Shown: positions 6,770-14,822 of the stretch, in pieces | Numbering within the stretch: position 1 is the stretch's first letter | Layout of the letters: every line of letters starts with the position of its first letter | Origin: an uncultured Eubacteriales bacterium | GTDB taxonomy: Bacteria > Bacillota > Clostridia > Lachnospirales > Lachnospiraceae | Assembly (NCBI GenBank): GCA_900549105.1 | Contig: URND01000036.1 | Span: 1 to 23,087 of the forward strand | Reading direction: 5' to 3' | DNA: 23,087 nucleotides | Notes under the pieces: model-generated | Seen by the model: only the letters and a program-made list of their open reading frames with translations | What the model was told of the DNA's origin: nothing | The model's database searches: none | Translations under genes and position numbers: made by a program

Positions 6770-8919
6770 TAAAAATTTTCAGCTATCTGAAAAATTCAAA
6801 GGCCATGGTACTTGCGATAATCCTGCTGCTGATTGTTCAGGCGGGCTGCGACTTGTCTCTGCCCCAGTACACATCGGATATTGTGGATGTCGGAATTCAG
6901 CAGGGTGGGATTGAACGGGTGACGCCGGACAGGATGCGGAAGGAAACCTATGAAAATCTGTGTCTGTTTATGACGGATGCGGAGATTGAAACCATAGAGC
7001 CTTACTATGTGGAAGATGAAGAAGGCAGCTATGTGTTGAATACAAAAGATAAGGAAATTTTGGAGCAGATGGACAGTGCTTTCGGGATGCCGATGCTCAT
7101 TTTGGCCTCGATGGAAGAATCGGGAGAGGTGGATGTGAATCAGATTCGCCGGGCCGTGGATGCGGGAATGGTGAACCGTGAAGATATGATTGCCAAAAGA
7201 GATGAGGTTGAGGCGTCCTTTGGAGATATGAGCGAATCGATTATCCGGCAGAAAGCGGTTTTATTTGTAAAAGAGGAATACGCTGCCCTTGGAATGAATC
7301 TGGAAGATATTCAGATGGGCTATCTGAAAACAAAAGGTATCCAGATGGTTGGGCTGGCAGTGCTGATGATGGGGGCTTCGATTCTTGTGTCCCTGTTTGC
7401 GGCCAAGGTAGCTGCCGGCGTGGGCCGGGATTTGAGAAAGAGTGTATTTAATAAAGTAGTATCTTTTTCCAATGCGGAAATGGATAAGTTTTCAACGGCA
7501 TCTCTGATTACCCGGAGTACCAATGATATTCAGCAGATTCAGATGGTAGAAGTTATGCTGCTGAGGATGGTATTTTATGCGCCGATTATTGGAGTTGGCG
7601 GTATTTTTAAGGTGCTTCACACGAAAACAGGAATGGGCTGGATTATTGTGGTGGCCGTTGCCGCGATTATGGCGCTGGTGCTTATATTAATGTCCCTCGC
7701 CATGCCGAAATTCAAGAAAATGCAGGATTTGGTGGACCGGCTGAACCTGGTTTCCAGAGAAATTCTTACAGGTATTCCGGTGATTCGGGCATTTAGCCGG
7801 GAAAAGCATGAGGAACAGCGTTTTGATGTGGCCAATACAAATCTGATGAAAACCCAGTTGTTCACAAACCGGGTAATGACTTTCATGATGCCGGCCATGA
7901 TGTTTATTATGAATGGAATCAGCGTTTTAATTGTGTGGAACGGCGCCCATGGCATTAATCAGGGAAATCTTCAGGTCGGAGATATGATGGCCTTTATCAC
8001 TTATACTATGCAGATTGTCATGGCATTTTTGATGCTGACCATGATTTCTATTATGCTGCCGAGAGCCGGTGTGGCTGCTGCCCGTATCGACGAGGTATTA
8101 AAGACCGAACCTTCCATTCACGATGCGGAGCATGTGCGGGATGACGAATTGAAATCGGCCAAAGGTTATGTGGAGTTTAAAGATGTCTGCTTCCGGTATC
8201 CGGGGGCCAGCGAAGATGCCCTTGAACATATCAGCTTTACGGCGAAACCGGGAGAAACGACAGCAATCATCGGAAGTACGGGCTGCGGTAAATCGACGAT
8301 GATTCATTTGATTCCGAGATTTTACGATGTGACCGGCGGGGCAATTACCATTGACGGCATTGATATCCGGGAGCTTTCCAGAAATAAGGTGCGGAGTCTG
8401 CTTGGATTTGTGCCGCAGAAGGGAGTGCTGTTCTCCGGCACCATTGAATCCAATCTGAAATTTGGCGGCGACTGGATTAGAGATGAAGATATGAAAACGG
8501 CGGCCCGGGTTGCTCAGGCAACAGAGTTTATAGAGATGAAGAAGGATATGTATCAAAGCCCGATTGCCCAGGGCGGAACCAATGTTTCCGGCGGGCAGAA
8601 ACAGCGGCTTTCCATTGCGAGAGCTATTGCTAAAAATCCAAAGATATTCCTCTTCGATGACAGTTTTTCTGCATTGGACTATAAGACAGATGTTGTCCTC
8701 CGGAGAGCGCTGAAGGAAAAGGTTTCCGATGCGACAGTTATTATTGTGGCGCAGCGAATCAGCACGATTCTCCATGCGGACCAGATTATTGTCCTGGAGG
8801 ATGGACATGTGGCCGGTATCGGCCGCCATGAAGAATTGCTGGAAAGCTGTGAAGCTTATCAGGAAATTGCAAAATCCCAGTTATCTGAATCCGAGTTGAA
8901 AGGAGGCCGTGCATCATGA
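6766..8919 (+). CDS. ABC exporter half-transporter, degenerate-site subunit
   Basis: A 717-residue membrane-ATPase fusion. The transmembrane domain occupies about residues 1-455 and carries an unusually large hydrophilic insert (about residues 42-185) after the first membrane helix. The ATPase has Walker A G503-S-T-G-C-G-K-S-T511, signature V-S-G-G-Q (607-611) and Walker B ending D631-D632. The catalytic Glu is replaced by Asp632, and the switch His by Gln663 (V-A-Q-R). Those changes mark the non-hydrolysing half of heterodimeric exporters such as BmrCD, LmrCD and TM287/288. The partner follows with an ATGA overlap. Likely substrates are drugs or hydrophobic compounds; the sequence does not say which. 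Confidence 0.93.
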   Translation: MIKIFSYLKNSKAMVLAIILLLIVQAGCDLSLPQYTSDIVDVGIQQGGIERVTPDRMRKETYENLCLFMTDAEIETIEPYYVEDEEGSYVLNTKDKEILEQMDSAFGMPMLILASMEESGEVDVNQIRRAVDAGMVNREDMIAKRDEVEASFGDMSESIIRQKAVLFVKEEYAALGMNLEDIQMGYLKTKGIQMVGLAVLMMGASILVSLFAAKVAAGVGRDLRKSVFNKVVSFSNAEMDKFSTASLITRSTNDIQQIQMVEVMLLRMVFYAPIIGVGGIFKVLHTKTGMGWIIVVAVAAIMALVLILMSLAMPKFKKMQDLVDRLNLVSREILTGIPVIRAFSREKHEEQRFDVANTNLMKTQLFTNRVMTFMMPAMMFIMNGISVLIVWNGAHGINQGNLQVGDMMAFITYTMQIVMAFLMLTMISIMLPRAGVAAARIDEVLKTEPSIHDAEHVRDDELKSAKGYVEFKDVCFRYPGASEDALEHISFTAKPGETTAIIGSTGCGKSTMIHLIPRFYDVTGGAITIDGIDIRELSRNKVRSLLGFVPQKGVLFSGTIESNLKFGGDWIRDEDMKTAARVAQATEFIEMKKDMYQSPIAQGGTNVSGGQKQRLSIARAIAKNPKIFLFDDSFSALDYKTDVVLRRALKEKVSDATVIIVAQRISTILHADQIIVLEDGHVAGIGRHEELLESCEAYQEIAKSQLSESELKGGRAS

Positions 8920-10757
8920 ATGGAGAGAGAAGACAGCCAATGAGGGGCCGCGGACCGATGGGCCGGGGCATGATGCCGGGAGAAAAGGCAAAGGATTTTA
9001 GAGGCAGTGTCGGAAAATTATTGAATTATATGGGGCGGTATAAGATAGCCCTGGTGTTTGTTATTATTTTCGCGATTTGCGGTACAGCTTTCAATATTGT
9101 CGGCCCGAAGATTTTGAGTAAAGCAACGACAGAGATTTTTAACGGTCTTTTATCAAAGCTTTCCGGCGGTTCGGGCATTGATTTTGGCAAAATAGGCAGA
9201 ATTCTTCTTATATTAATAGGACTTTACGGTGTCAGCGCCTGTTTCTCCTTTATTCAGGGCTGGCTGATGACGGGCATTTCCCAGAAGATGTGCTTCCGAA
9301 TGAGAAAAGAGATTTCTGAGAAAATCAATCGGATGCCGATGGAATATTTTGAGTCGAGAACTGTCGGCGAAGTTTTATCCCGAATCACTAATGATGTGGA
9401 TACCCTGGGAATGAGCCTGAATCAGAGCGTTACCCAGTTGATCACATCCATTACAACAGTGATTGGTATTTTGATCATGATGCTCAGTATCAGCCCGCTG
9501 ATGACGCTGATTGCAGTCATCATTTTACCGGTGTCCATGATTTTGATTACTGTGGTTGTAAAATCTTCTCAGAAATATTTCCGTACTCAGCAGGAATATC
9601 TGGGGCATATCAATGGGCAGGTTGAAGAGGTTTACAGCGGGCAGAATATCGTTAAAGCCTTTGACAGGGAGGAAGAGGTGCTGAGAGAGTTTTCTGAGAC
9701 AAATGATACGCTCTACGCCTCGGCATGGAAATCCCAGTTCTTTTCCGGTATGATGCAGCCGATTATGAACTTTGTCGGAAATCTCGGCTATGTGTCTGTG
9801 GCTGTTGTCGGCGGATATCTGACAATCCGCGGAAGTATTGAGATTGGCGATATTCAGGCATTTATCCAGTATGTGCGCCAGTTTACCCAGCCGATTTCTC
9901 AGGTGGCCCAGGTGTCCAATATGCTTCAGTCGATGGCTGCGGCTTCCGAGCGGGTGTTTGAATTCCTGGCAGAGCCGGAGGAAGATATTACCGTGGAGAA
10001 TCCGGTACATCTTGAAGCGCCGGAGGGACGGGTTTCATTCCAGCATGTACGGTTTGGCTATAAACCGGATAAAACGGTTATCCATGATTTTAGCTGTGAT
10101 GTGGAACCGGGGCAGACTGTGGCGATTGTCGGGCCGACGGGCGCAGGAAAGACCACGATGGTCAAACTGCTTATGCGGTTTTACGATGTCAATCAGGGAC
10201 AGATTTTGGTCGATGGACATAATATCAAAGATTTTAATCGGGGCGAACTCAGAGAGCTGTTCGGAATGGTCCTTCAGGACACATGGCTGTTTAAGGGAAC
10301 GATTATGGAAAATATCCGGTATGGACGGCTGGAAGCAACGGATGAGGAAGTCATTGCGGCGGCGAAGGCAGCCCACGCCCATCATTTTATTCAGACCCTT
10401 CCGGGCGGATATCAGATGGAATTAAATGAGGATGCCAGCAACGTTTCCCAGGGACAGAAGCAGCTTCTTACCATTGCCCGGGCAATTCTGGCGGACAATC
10501 CGGTGCTGATTCTGGATGAGGCGACCAGTTCCGTGGATACGCGAACAGAAGAGCGTATTCAGAAAGCGATGAATAATCTGATGAAAGGGCGGACAAGTTT
10601 CGTTATCGCCCATCGATTATCGACAATTAAAGACGCCGATGTGATTCTTGTTATGAGAGACGGCGATATCATTGAGCAGGGCAATCATGAAGACCTGCTC
10701 AGAAAAGGCGGCTTCTATGCCGATTTATATAACTCCCAGTTTGAGGAAACCGCCTGA
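8916..10757 (+). CDS. ABC exporter half-transporter, catalytic subunit
   Basis: A 613-residue half-transporter with a basic Arg/Gly/Met-rich N-terminus (residues 1-25), six predicted membrane helices to about residue 340, and an ATPase domain. Walker A is G406-P-T-G-A-G-K-T-T414, Walker B has the catalytic E535 (L-D-E-A-T-S-S-V-D), and the switch H566 is intact. The signature motif is altered to V-S-Q-G-Q (510-514) instead of L-S-G-G-Q. That complements the upstream subunit: one composite site is competent, the other degenerate, as in known heterodimeric exporters. Start overlaps the previous stop by four bases, and GGAGG lies upstream. A membrane protein gene follows after 36 bp. Confidence 0.95.
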   Translation: MNGERRQPMRGRGPMGRGMMPGEKAKDFRGSVGKLLNYMGRYKIALVFVIIFAICGTAFNIVGPKILSKATTEIFNGLLSKLSGGSGIDFGKIGRILLILIGLYGVSACFSFIQGWLMTGISQKMCFRMRKEISEKINRMPMEYFESRTVGEVLSRITNDVDTLGMSLNQSVTQLITSITTVIGILIMMLSISPLMTLIAVIILPVSMILITVVVKSSQKYFRTQQEYLGHINGQVEEVYSGQNIVKAFDREEEVLREFSETNDTLYASAWKSQFFSGMMQPIMNFVGNLGYVSVAVVGGYLTIRGSIEIGDIQAFIQYVRQFTQPISQVAQVSNMLQSMAAASERVFEFLAEPEEDITVENPVHLEAPEGRVSFQHVRFGYKPDKTVIHDFSCDVEPGQTVAIVGPTGAGKTTMVKLLMRFYDVNQGQILVDGHNIKDFNRGELRELFGMVLQDTWLFKGTIMENIRYGRLEATDEEVIAAAKAAHAHHFIQTLPGGYQMELNEDASNVSQGQKQLLTIARAILADNPVLILDEATSSVDTRTEERIQKAMNNLMKGRTSFVIAHRLSTIKDADVILVMRDGDIIEQGNHEDLLRKGGFYADLYNSQFEETA

Positions 10758-10793
10758 TACAAAGGATTAAAACAAGAGGGGAAAGAAAAATCA

Positions 10794-11909
10794 ATGAAAT
10801 GGAATAATCTTGGTAAACACCAGAAAAGGAAGGTGCTTTTGTGGACAGGCGCAATTTTTCTTATTGCTGTTCTTTATCTTGGAGTTACCTGTCATTTTTT
10901 GTATGCGAATAAAAAAGAGGCCGATGCCCAGTGGGGAGAACGTTTGGATTATTCGGCTGAATTAACAGATGGGGAAGCCGCCCTCTCAAAAGATGCTGTC
11001 CGGGTGAGCGTGAGCAGCTATCTGGAAGGCATCCAGAATATTGAGATAAGGGAGTCCCGCTGTTCGGCGGTTTTTCAGGTGTGCTTTGCCTGGAAGGATG
11101 GGGCGGAACTGGATGGAGAAAAGCTGACAGATATGTCCGAACAGATTACGGTCTATAATGGGAAAATCGAGTCTCTGGAGATTATGGATAACCGGGTAAA
11201 TGAAGAGGGCATCCGGATTCAGAAGATGAGGCTGAGCGCGGTTATCAGCAACGTTTTTGAGACGACGCGTTTTCCGTTGAGCAGCTATCAGATACGTTAT
11301 TATTTGATGCCGAAAGCAACCATTGAAAAAATGATCTGGATACCGGACAGAGAAAACTGCCGGGTGAATGAGAGTATGAAGATTGCCGGTTTTGAACTGA
11401 AGCGGTCAGATGCCAATGTGTTTTATTATCGGACGGCCGAGAAAATTCAATATGATGGTCAGACTGCGCTGGATGAAGAAAATGTATATTCGGAATTTCT
11501 GATGTCCATGGAGTTCAACCGCAGTTCCTGGGGCGTATATATTAAATGTATTATCGCCCTGATTGGGACAAGCGTGTGGGCCTTCCTTATGCTTCTGAGC
11601 TGTACCCATCACCGGGTGGATTCCCTGGGAATGATTCCGGCTGTATTATTCGGAACCGTCAGCAATATTCTTGTGGGAGCCAATCTTATTCCGGATGCCA
11701 TGGACACAGGGCTTCTGGAGTTCATCAATATATGGGGTATATATACGATTATCATTATATCCGTTGTCATTATGCAGATGAACCAGCTTCGTAAAAATCC
11801 GGAAAATGAAGAATTCACGGTATATTTTGGAAAATGGATGATTGCCGTTATTTTTATCACGACAGTCATCGGGCATATTCTTCTGCCGGTGACAGCCTAT
11901 AGTTTTTAA
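10794..11909 (+). CDS. Membrane protein with pentameric ligand-gated ion channel-like architecture
   Basis: A 371-residue protein; assignment is by pattern, not by close identity. An N-terminal membrane anchor (residues 13-35) leads to an extracytoplasmic region of about 205 residues. That region has V-x-V-S-x-Y-L-x-G-I-x-N-I (70-83), a buried-Trp W100-K-D, and F160-P-L-S-S-Y-Q like the F-P-F-D-x-Q of the Cys-loop position. It ends with R243 before the first of four helices: about 248-269, 277-298, 311-331 and 347-366. R274-V-D-S-L-G opens helix 2, and L-I-P300 followed by I-N-I-W closes the 2-3 loop, like R-x-x-L-G and L-P...D-I-W in channel subunits. The conserved helix-1 proline is missing. 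GAGGGG precedes the ATG. It lies 36 bp after the ABC genes. Confidence 0.6.
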   Translation: MKWNNLGKHQKRKVLLWTGAIFLIAVLYLGVTCHFLYANKKEADAQWGERLDYSAELTDGEAALSKDAVRVSVSSYLEGIQNIEIRESRCSAVFQVCFAWKDGAELDGEKLTDMSEQITVYNGKIESLEIMDNRVNEEGIRIQKMRLSAVISNVFETTRFPLSSYQIRYYLMPKATIEKMIWIPDRENCRVNESMKIAGFELKRSDANVFYYRTAEKIQYDGQTALDEENVYSEFLMSMEFNRSSWGVYIKCIIALIGTSVWAFLMLLSCTHHRVDSLGMIPAVLFGTVSNILVGANLIPDAMDTGLLEFINIWGIYTIIIISVVIMQMNQLRKNPENEEFTVYFGKWMIAVIFITTVIGHILLPVTAYSF

Positions 11910-11919
11910 ATGCGGCTAT

Positions 11920-11980
11920 TGGCCGGAGGGGCGAATTTGTCCTCTGGCCGGAAGGGCGAATCCATTCGCTGGCCGGAGGC
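11920..11980. repeat. GC-rich 25-bp tandem repeats with hairpin potential
   Basis: Two 25-bp units (11920-11944, 11945-11969) and a partial third (from 11970) all begin TGGCCGGA. The 9-base arms GGCCGGAGG (11921-11929) and CCTCTGGCC (11941-11949) can pair with one G-T wobble, and GCGAAT/ATTCGC (11956-11961, 11964-11969) forms a second small stem. The block fills the gap between two convergent genes and may work as a transcription block, though no T-run follows. Confidence 0.7.
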
Positions 11981-12712
11981 TTAAATCCAGCCGCCGTCCA
12001 GCGAGATAATCTGCCCGGTCAGATAGGGATGTTCTCCGGAAAGCCGGAGGGCCAGCCGTCCGACTTCTTCCGGGCTCCCCATTCGGCAGGCAGGTATTTC
12101 ATCAATCAACTGACAGCGCTCTTCTTCGGACAAAAAGCGGTTCATTTCTGTATCGATTGCGCCGCAGGCAATGGCATTGACGGTGATATGGCTTGGGGCC
12201 AGTTCCTTCGCCAGTGCTTTTGTGAGAGCGTTCATGCCGCCCTTGGAAGCCGAGTAGGCCGCTTCGCAGGAAGCGCCGCAGTTGCCCCAGACAGATGAAA
12301 TATTGATAATGCTTCCGGACTGGCGGGCGACCATGTCGGGAATGACCTGTTTACAGCAGTTAAAAACCGAAGTGAGATTAGTCTGAATAATTTCATTCCA
12401 TTCCTCAGGACTCATGTCGCTGAGGAGACCGATATGAGAAATACCCGCGTTGTTGACGAGACAGTCCGCCGGGCCGAGAATTCTGCGGGCTCCGGCGACA
12501 AATCGCCGGGCGTCCTCATAGCAGCCCATATCGCCGATGAAATCATAGCATTGGCATCCCATAGCTTCAATATGCTTTTTTACCTCAAGCAAATCATCTT
12601 TACTTTTCTTACAGCAGATACCAACGGACCAGCCGGCGCCGGCAAAAGCTTCGGCGATGGCCCGCCCGATGCCTCTGGAAGCACCGGTAATCAGGACAGT
12701 TTTGCGTATCAT
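11981..12712 (-). CDS. SDR-family oxidoreductase (FabG-like; possible EF-P 5-aminopentanone reductase)
   Basis: A 243-residue short-chain dehydrogenase/reductase. The cofactor motif is T9-G-A-S-R-G14-I-G16. N-N-A-G is at 87-90. The catalytic tetrad is N112, S140, Y153 and K157 (Y-S-A-S-K). L-D-G-G-W at the C-terminus is typical. It uses NAD(P)H to reduce a carbonyl. The S-S-V-W-G-N-C-G-A-S-C-E and A-C-G-A-I-D-T-E-M blocks resemble firmicute proteins named EF-P 5-aminopentanone reductase (YmfI), which finish a lysine modification on elongation factor P; this is from memory and a FabG-type role remains possible. AAGAGGAA precedes the ATG. It is transcribed alone and divergently from the CdaR-type regulator. 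Confidence 0.88.
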   Translation of the reverse strand: MIRKTVLITGASRGIGRAIAEAFAGAGWSVGICCKKSKDDLLEVKKHIEAMGCQCYDFIGDMGCYEDARRFVAGARRILGPADCLVNNAGISHIGLLSDMSPEEWNEIIQTNLTSVFNCCKQVIPDMVARQSGSIINISSVWGNCGASCEAAYSASKGGMNALTKALAKELAPSHITVNAIACGAIDTEMNRFLSEEERCQLIDEIPACRMGSPEEVGRLALRLSGEHPYLTGQIISLDGGWI

Positions 12713-12743
12713 AGTCTATTTCCTCTTATTTATTTTATTGAAT

Positions 12744-12789
12744 ATTACTGAGTAATTTCGAGTATAGCATAAAAAGACGAGGGGTGTAT
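12744..12789 (-). promoter_or_regulatory. Promoter and palindromic candidate operator of the SDR gene
   Basis: On the minus strand TGC-TATACT (-10 at 12761-12766) forms an extended -10 element; a weak TATACA lies about 18 bp upstream as -35. Immediately downstream of the -10 is a perfect palindrome ATTACT-G-AGTAAT (12744-12756) covering the predicted start point, a good place for a repressor. Confidence 0.55.
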
Positions 12790-12926
12790 ACATTTTTAAT
12801 AAAAAGTATTAAAAAAATTTAGGCACTATTAAATTAAAAAATGTGTTAGAATTCATAAATGAAATCGTTCTGTAACAAATTTGTAATTTACATGGGGCTG
12901 TTTTATAAAAACGGATAAAAAAAGCC

Positions 12927-12955
12927 TTTACTTTTTGGCATATTTGCACTATTAT
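12927..12955 (+). promoter_or_regulatory. Candidate promoter of the CdaR-type regulator and ftsEX operon
   Basis: TTTACT (12927-12932), 17 bp and TATTAT (12950-12955) precede the regulator gene by about 55 bases. The rest of the gene-free stretch 12713-13010 is very AT-rich and shows no open frame, RNA or further repeat that I can recognise. Confidence 0.5.
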
Positions 12956-13010
12956 AGAGAAAGGAGTTGATAGGAACAGGACTATATGATAAGAAGTAAG
13001 GGTGGTAGAT

Positions 13011-14099
13011 ATGATTTCAAATCAGATTTTGCAGACGACAATGGAAGGTTTAAAAGCAATCACCAGAGTTGATTTGTGCGTTATGGATACTGAGGGGAAG
13101 GTTTTGGCATCCACAATGAATAATGCGGAAGAATATGAGAATGCTGTTTTGGACTTTGTCAATTCTCCTGCGGACAGTCAGGTACTCAGCGGGTTTCAGT
13201 TTTTTAAAGTATTTGACGAGCATCAGCTTGAATTTGTCATTCTGGCCAGGGGGGACAGCGATGACGTCTATATGGTCGGCAAGATTGCGTCATTCCAGAC
13301 TCAGAATCTGCTTGTAGCCTATAAAGAAAGATTTGATAAGGATAATTTCATTAAGAATCTGCTTTTGGATAATTTACTTTTAGTGGATATTTACAATCGG
13401 TCGAAGAAACTCCGGATTGATACGGATGTTCGGCGGATTGCCGTAATTATTGAATTAAACAATGATAAAGAATTAAACGGATTGGAAATTGTCCGGGGAA
13501 TTTATACAGGAAAAACAAAAGATTTCATCACAGCGGTTGACGAGAAGAGTGTCATTGTTGTCCGCGAGGTGAAGGAAAATGAAAATTATGAGGCATTAAC
13601 GAAGTCCTGCAAGGGCTTATTGGATATGCTCCACGGCGAAGGCCTGACAAAGTGCCGTATAGCCTTGGGAACGATTGTCCATGAGATTAAAGATGTTTCC
13701 CGTTCTTATAAAGAAGCGAAGATGGCGCTTGACGTGGGAAAGATTTTCTACAGCGAGAGGGCGATTGTGGCCTACAGTAATCTGGGTATCGGGCGTCTGA
13801 TCTATCAGCTTCCGGTGCCGTTGTGCAAGATGTTCATTAAGGAAATTTTCGACGGCAAATCTCCGGATGATTTGGATGAAGAGACATTGATTACGATTAA
13901 TAAATTTTTTGAAAACAGCCTGAATGTATCGGAGACATCCAGACAGTTGTATATTCACAGAAATACGCTGGTATACCGCCTGGATAAGCTTCAGAAAAGT
14001 ACGGGGCTGGATTTGAGAGTGTTTGAGGATGCCATCACCTTTAAAATCGCATTGATGGTTGTCAAGTATATGAGATATATGGAGACGTTTGAATATTAA
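13011..14099 (+). CDS. CdaR/PucR-type transcriptional regulator
   Basis: A 362-residue regulator from the ATG at 13011; GTG 13002 is possible, but GGTGG five bases before the ATG favours 13011. Residues 1-110 look like a small-molecule sensor domain (I-T-R-V-D-L-C-V-M-D-T-E-G-K-V-L-A-S, as in the diacid-recognition region of CdaR). The middle (about 130-270) resembles the degenerate GGDEF-like domain of this family. The C-terminus (about 295-350) is the PucR-type HTH: N-V-S-E-T-S-R-Q-L-Y-I-H-R-N-T-L-V-Y-R-L-D-K-L. The ligand is unknown. Only 39 bp separate it from ftsE, so it probably shares the transcript and may regulate that operon or the divergent SDR gene. Confidence 0.87.
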   Translation: MISNQILQTTMEGLKAITRVDLCVMDTEGKVLASTMNNAEEYENAVLDFVNSPADSQVLSGFQFFKVFDEHQLEFVILARGDSDDVYMVGKIASFQTQNLLVAYKERFDKDNFIKNLLLDNLLLVDIYNRSKKLRIDTDVRRIAVIIELNNDKELNGLEIVRGIYTGKTKDFITAVDEKSVIVVREVKENENYEALTKSCKGLLDMLHGEGLTKCRIALGTIVHEIKDVSRSYKEAKMALDVGKIFYSERAIVAYSNLGIGRLIYQLPVPLCKMFIKEIFDGKSPDDLDEETLITINKFFENSLNVSETSRQLYIHRNTLVYRLDKLQKSTGLDLRVFEDAITFKIALMVVKYMRYMETFEY

Positions 14100-14138
14100 A
14101 TTTAAAGCAAAGTACTGGCGATAAAAGGAGGTCACAAC

Positions 14139-14822
14139 GTGATTGTTTTGGATAACGTTTGCAAAACTTATAGCACAGGCGTGTCTGCTTTATATGGTGT
14201 TAACCTTAGAATTCGCAAGGGCGAATTTGTATTTATCGTAGGAAGCAGCGGTTCGGGTAAAACAACACTGTTTAAATTGTTATTAAAAGAGCTGGAGCCA
14301 ACTTCCGGAAGGATTTATATTAACAGTCAGAATATCGAACGCCTGCGCCGCCGGAAAATCCCGAAGATGCGCCGGGGCATTGGCGTTGTGTTTCAGGATT
14401 TCCGTCTGCTGAAGGACAGAAATGTTTATGAGAATATTGCCTTTGCACAGCGGGTTGTCGGAAAGTCGGCGAAGGTGATCAAGGAAACAGTGCCGCAGAT
14501 GCTGAGTCTGGTCGGACTGGCGGATAAGGCGGAATCATTGCCGGGCGAATTATCCGGCGGTGAGCAGCAGAGAGTTTCTCTGGCAAGAGCTTTGGTGAAT
14601 AATCCCCCGATTTTGCTGGCGGATGAGCCGACAGGTAATCTGGACCCGGCAAACGCCTGGGAGATTATGAAGCTTCTGGAGGATATTAATAAACGAGGAA
14701 CCACGGTGGTCGTAGTTACCCATAATCGGGATATAGTTGAACGTATGCAGAAGAGGGTTATCACGATAGACAAGGGTGTGGTTATCAGCGATGAAAAAGG
14801 TGGAATAACAAATGATTGGTAG
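14139..14822 (+). CDS. ftsE: Cell-division ABC ATPase FtsE
   Basis: A 227-residue ABC ATPase. Walker A is G35-S-S-G-S-G-K-T-T43, Q-loop V-V-F-Q-D-F-R-L-L (83-91), signature L-S-G-G-E (138-142), Walker B A-D162-E163-P-T-G-N-L-D-P, switch V-T-H-N-R-D. Residues F-Q-D-F-R-L-L and the opening I-x-L-D-N-V are typical of FtsE. With FtsX it forms a membrane complex that uses ATP to activate peptidoglycan hydrolases at the division site. The start is GTG, supported by AAAGGAGG (14125-14132). It overlaps ftsX by 11 bases. Confidence 0.97.
   Translation: MIVLDNVCKTYSTGVSALYGVNLRIRKGEFVFIVGSSGSGKTTLFKLLLKELEPTSGRIYINSQNIERLRRRKIPKMRRGIGVVFQDFRLLKDRNVYENIAFAQRVVGKSAKVIKETVPQMLSLVGLADKAESLPGELSGGEQQRVSLARALVNNPPILLADEPTGNLDPANAWEIMKLLEDINKRGTTVVVVTHNRDIVERMQKRVITIDKGVVISDEKGGITNDW

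Noticed and set aside
8098..8829. A 243-codon open frame on the minus strand inside the first ABC gene
   Set aside because: It lies fully opposite the conserved ATPase domain and its translation shows no family motif; codon bias of the real gene explains it.
12967..12999. Short upstream open frame (TTG start, 10 codons) before the regulator gene
   Set aside because: AAGGAG touches the TTG with almost no spacing, so initiation is unlikely.
13002..13010. GTG start for the CdaR-type regulator
   Set aside because: GGTGG overlaps this codon and is correctly spaced for the ATG at 13011.
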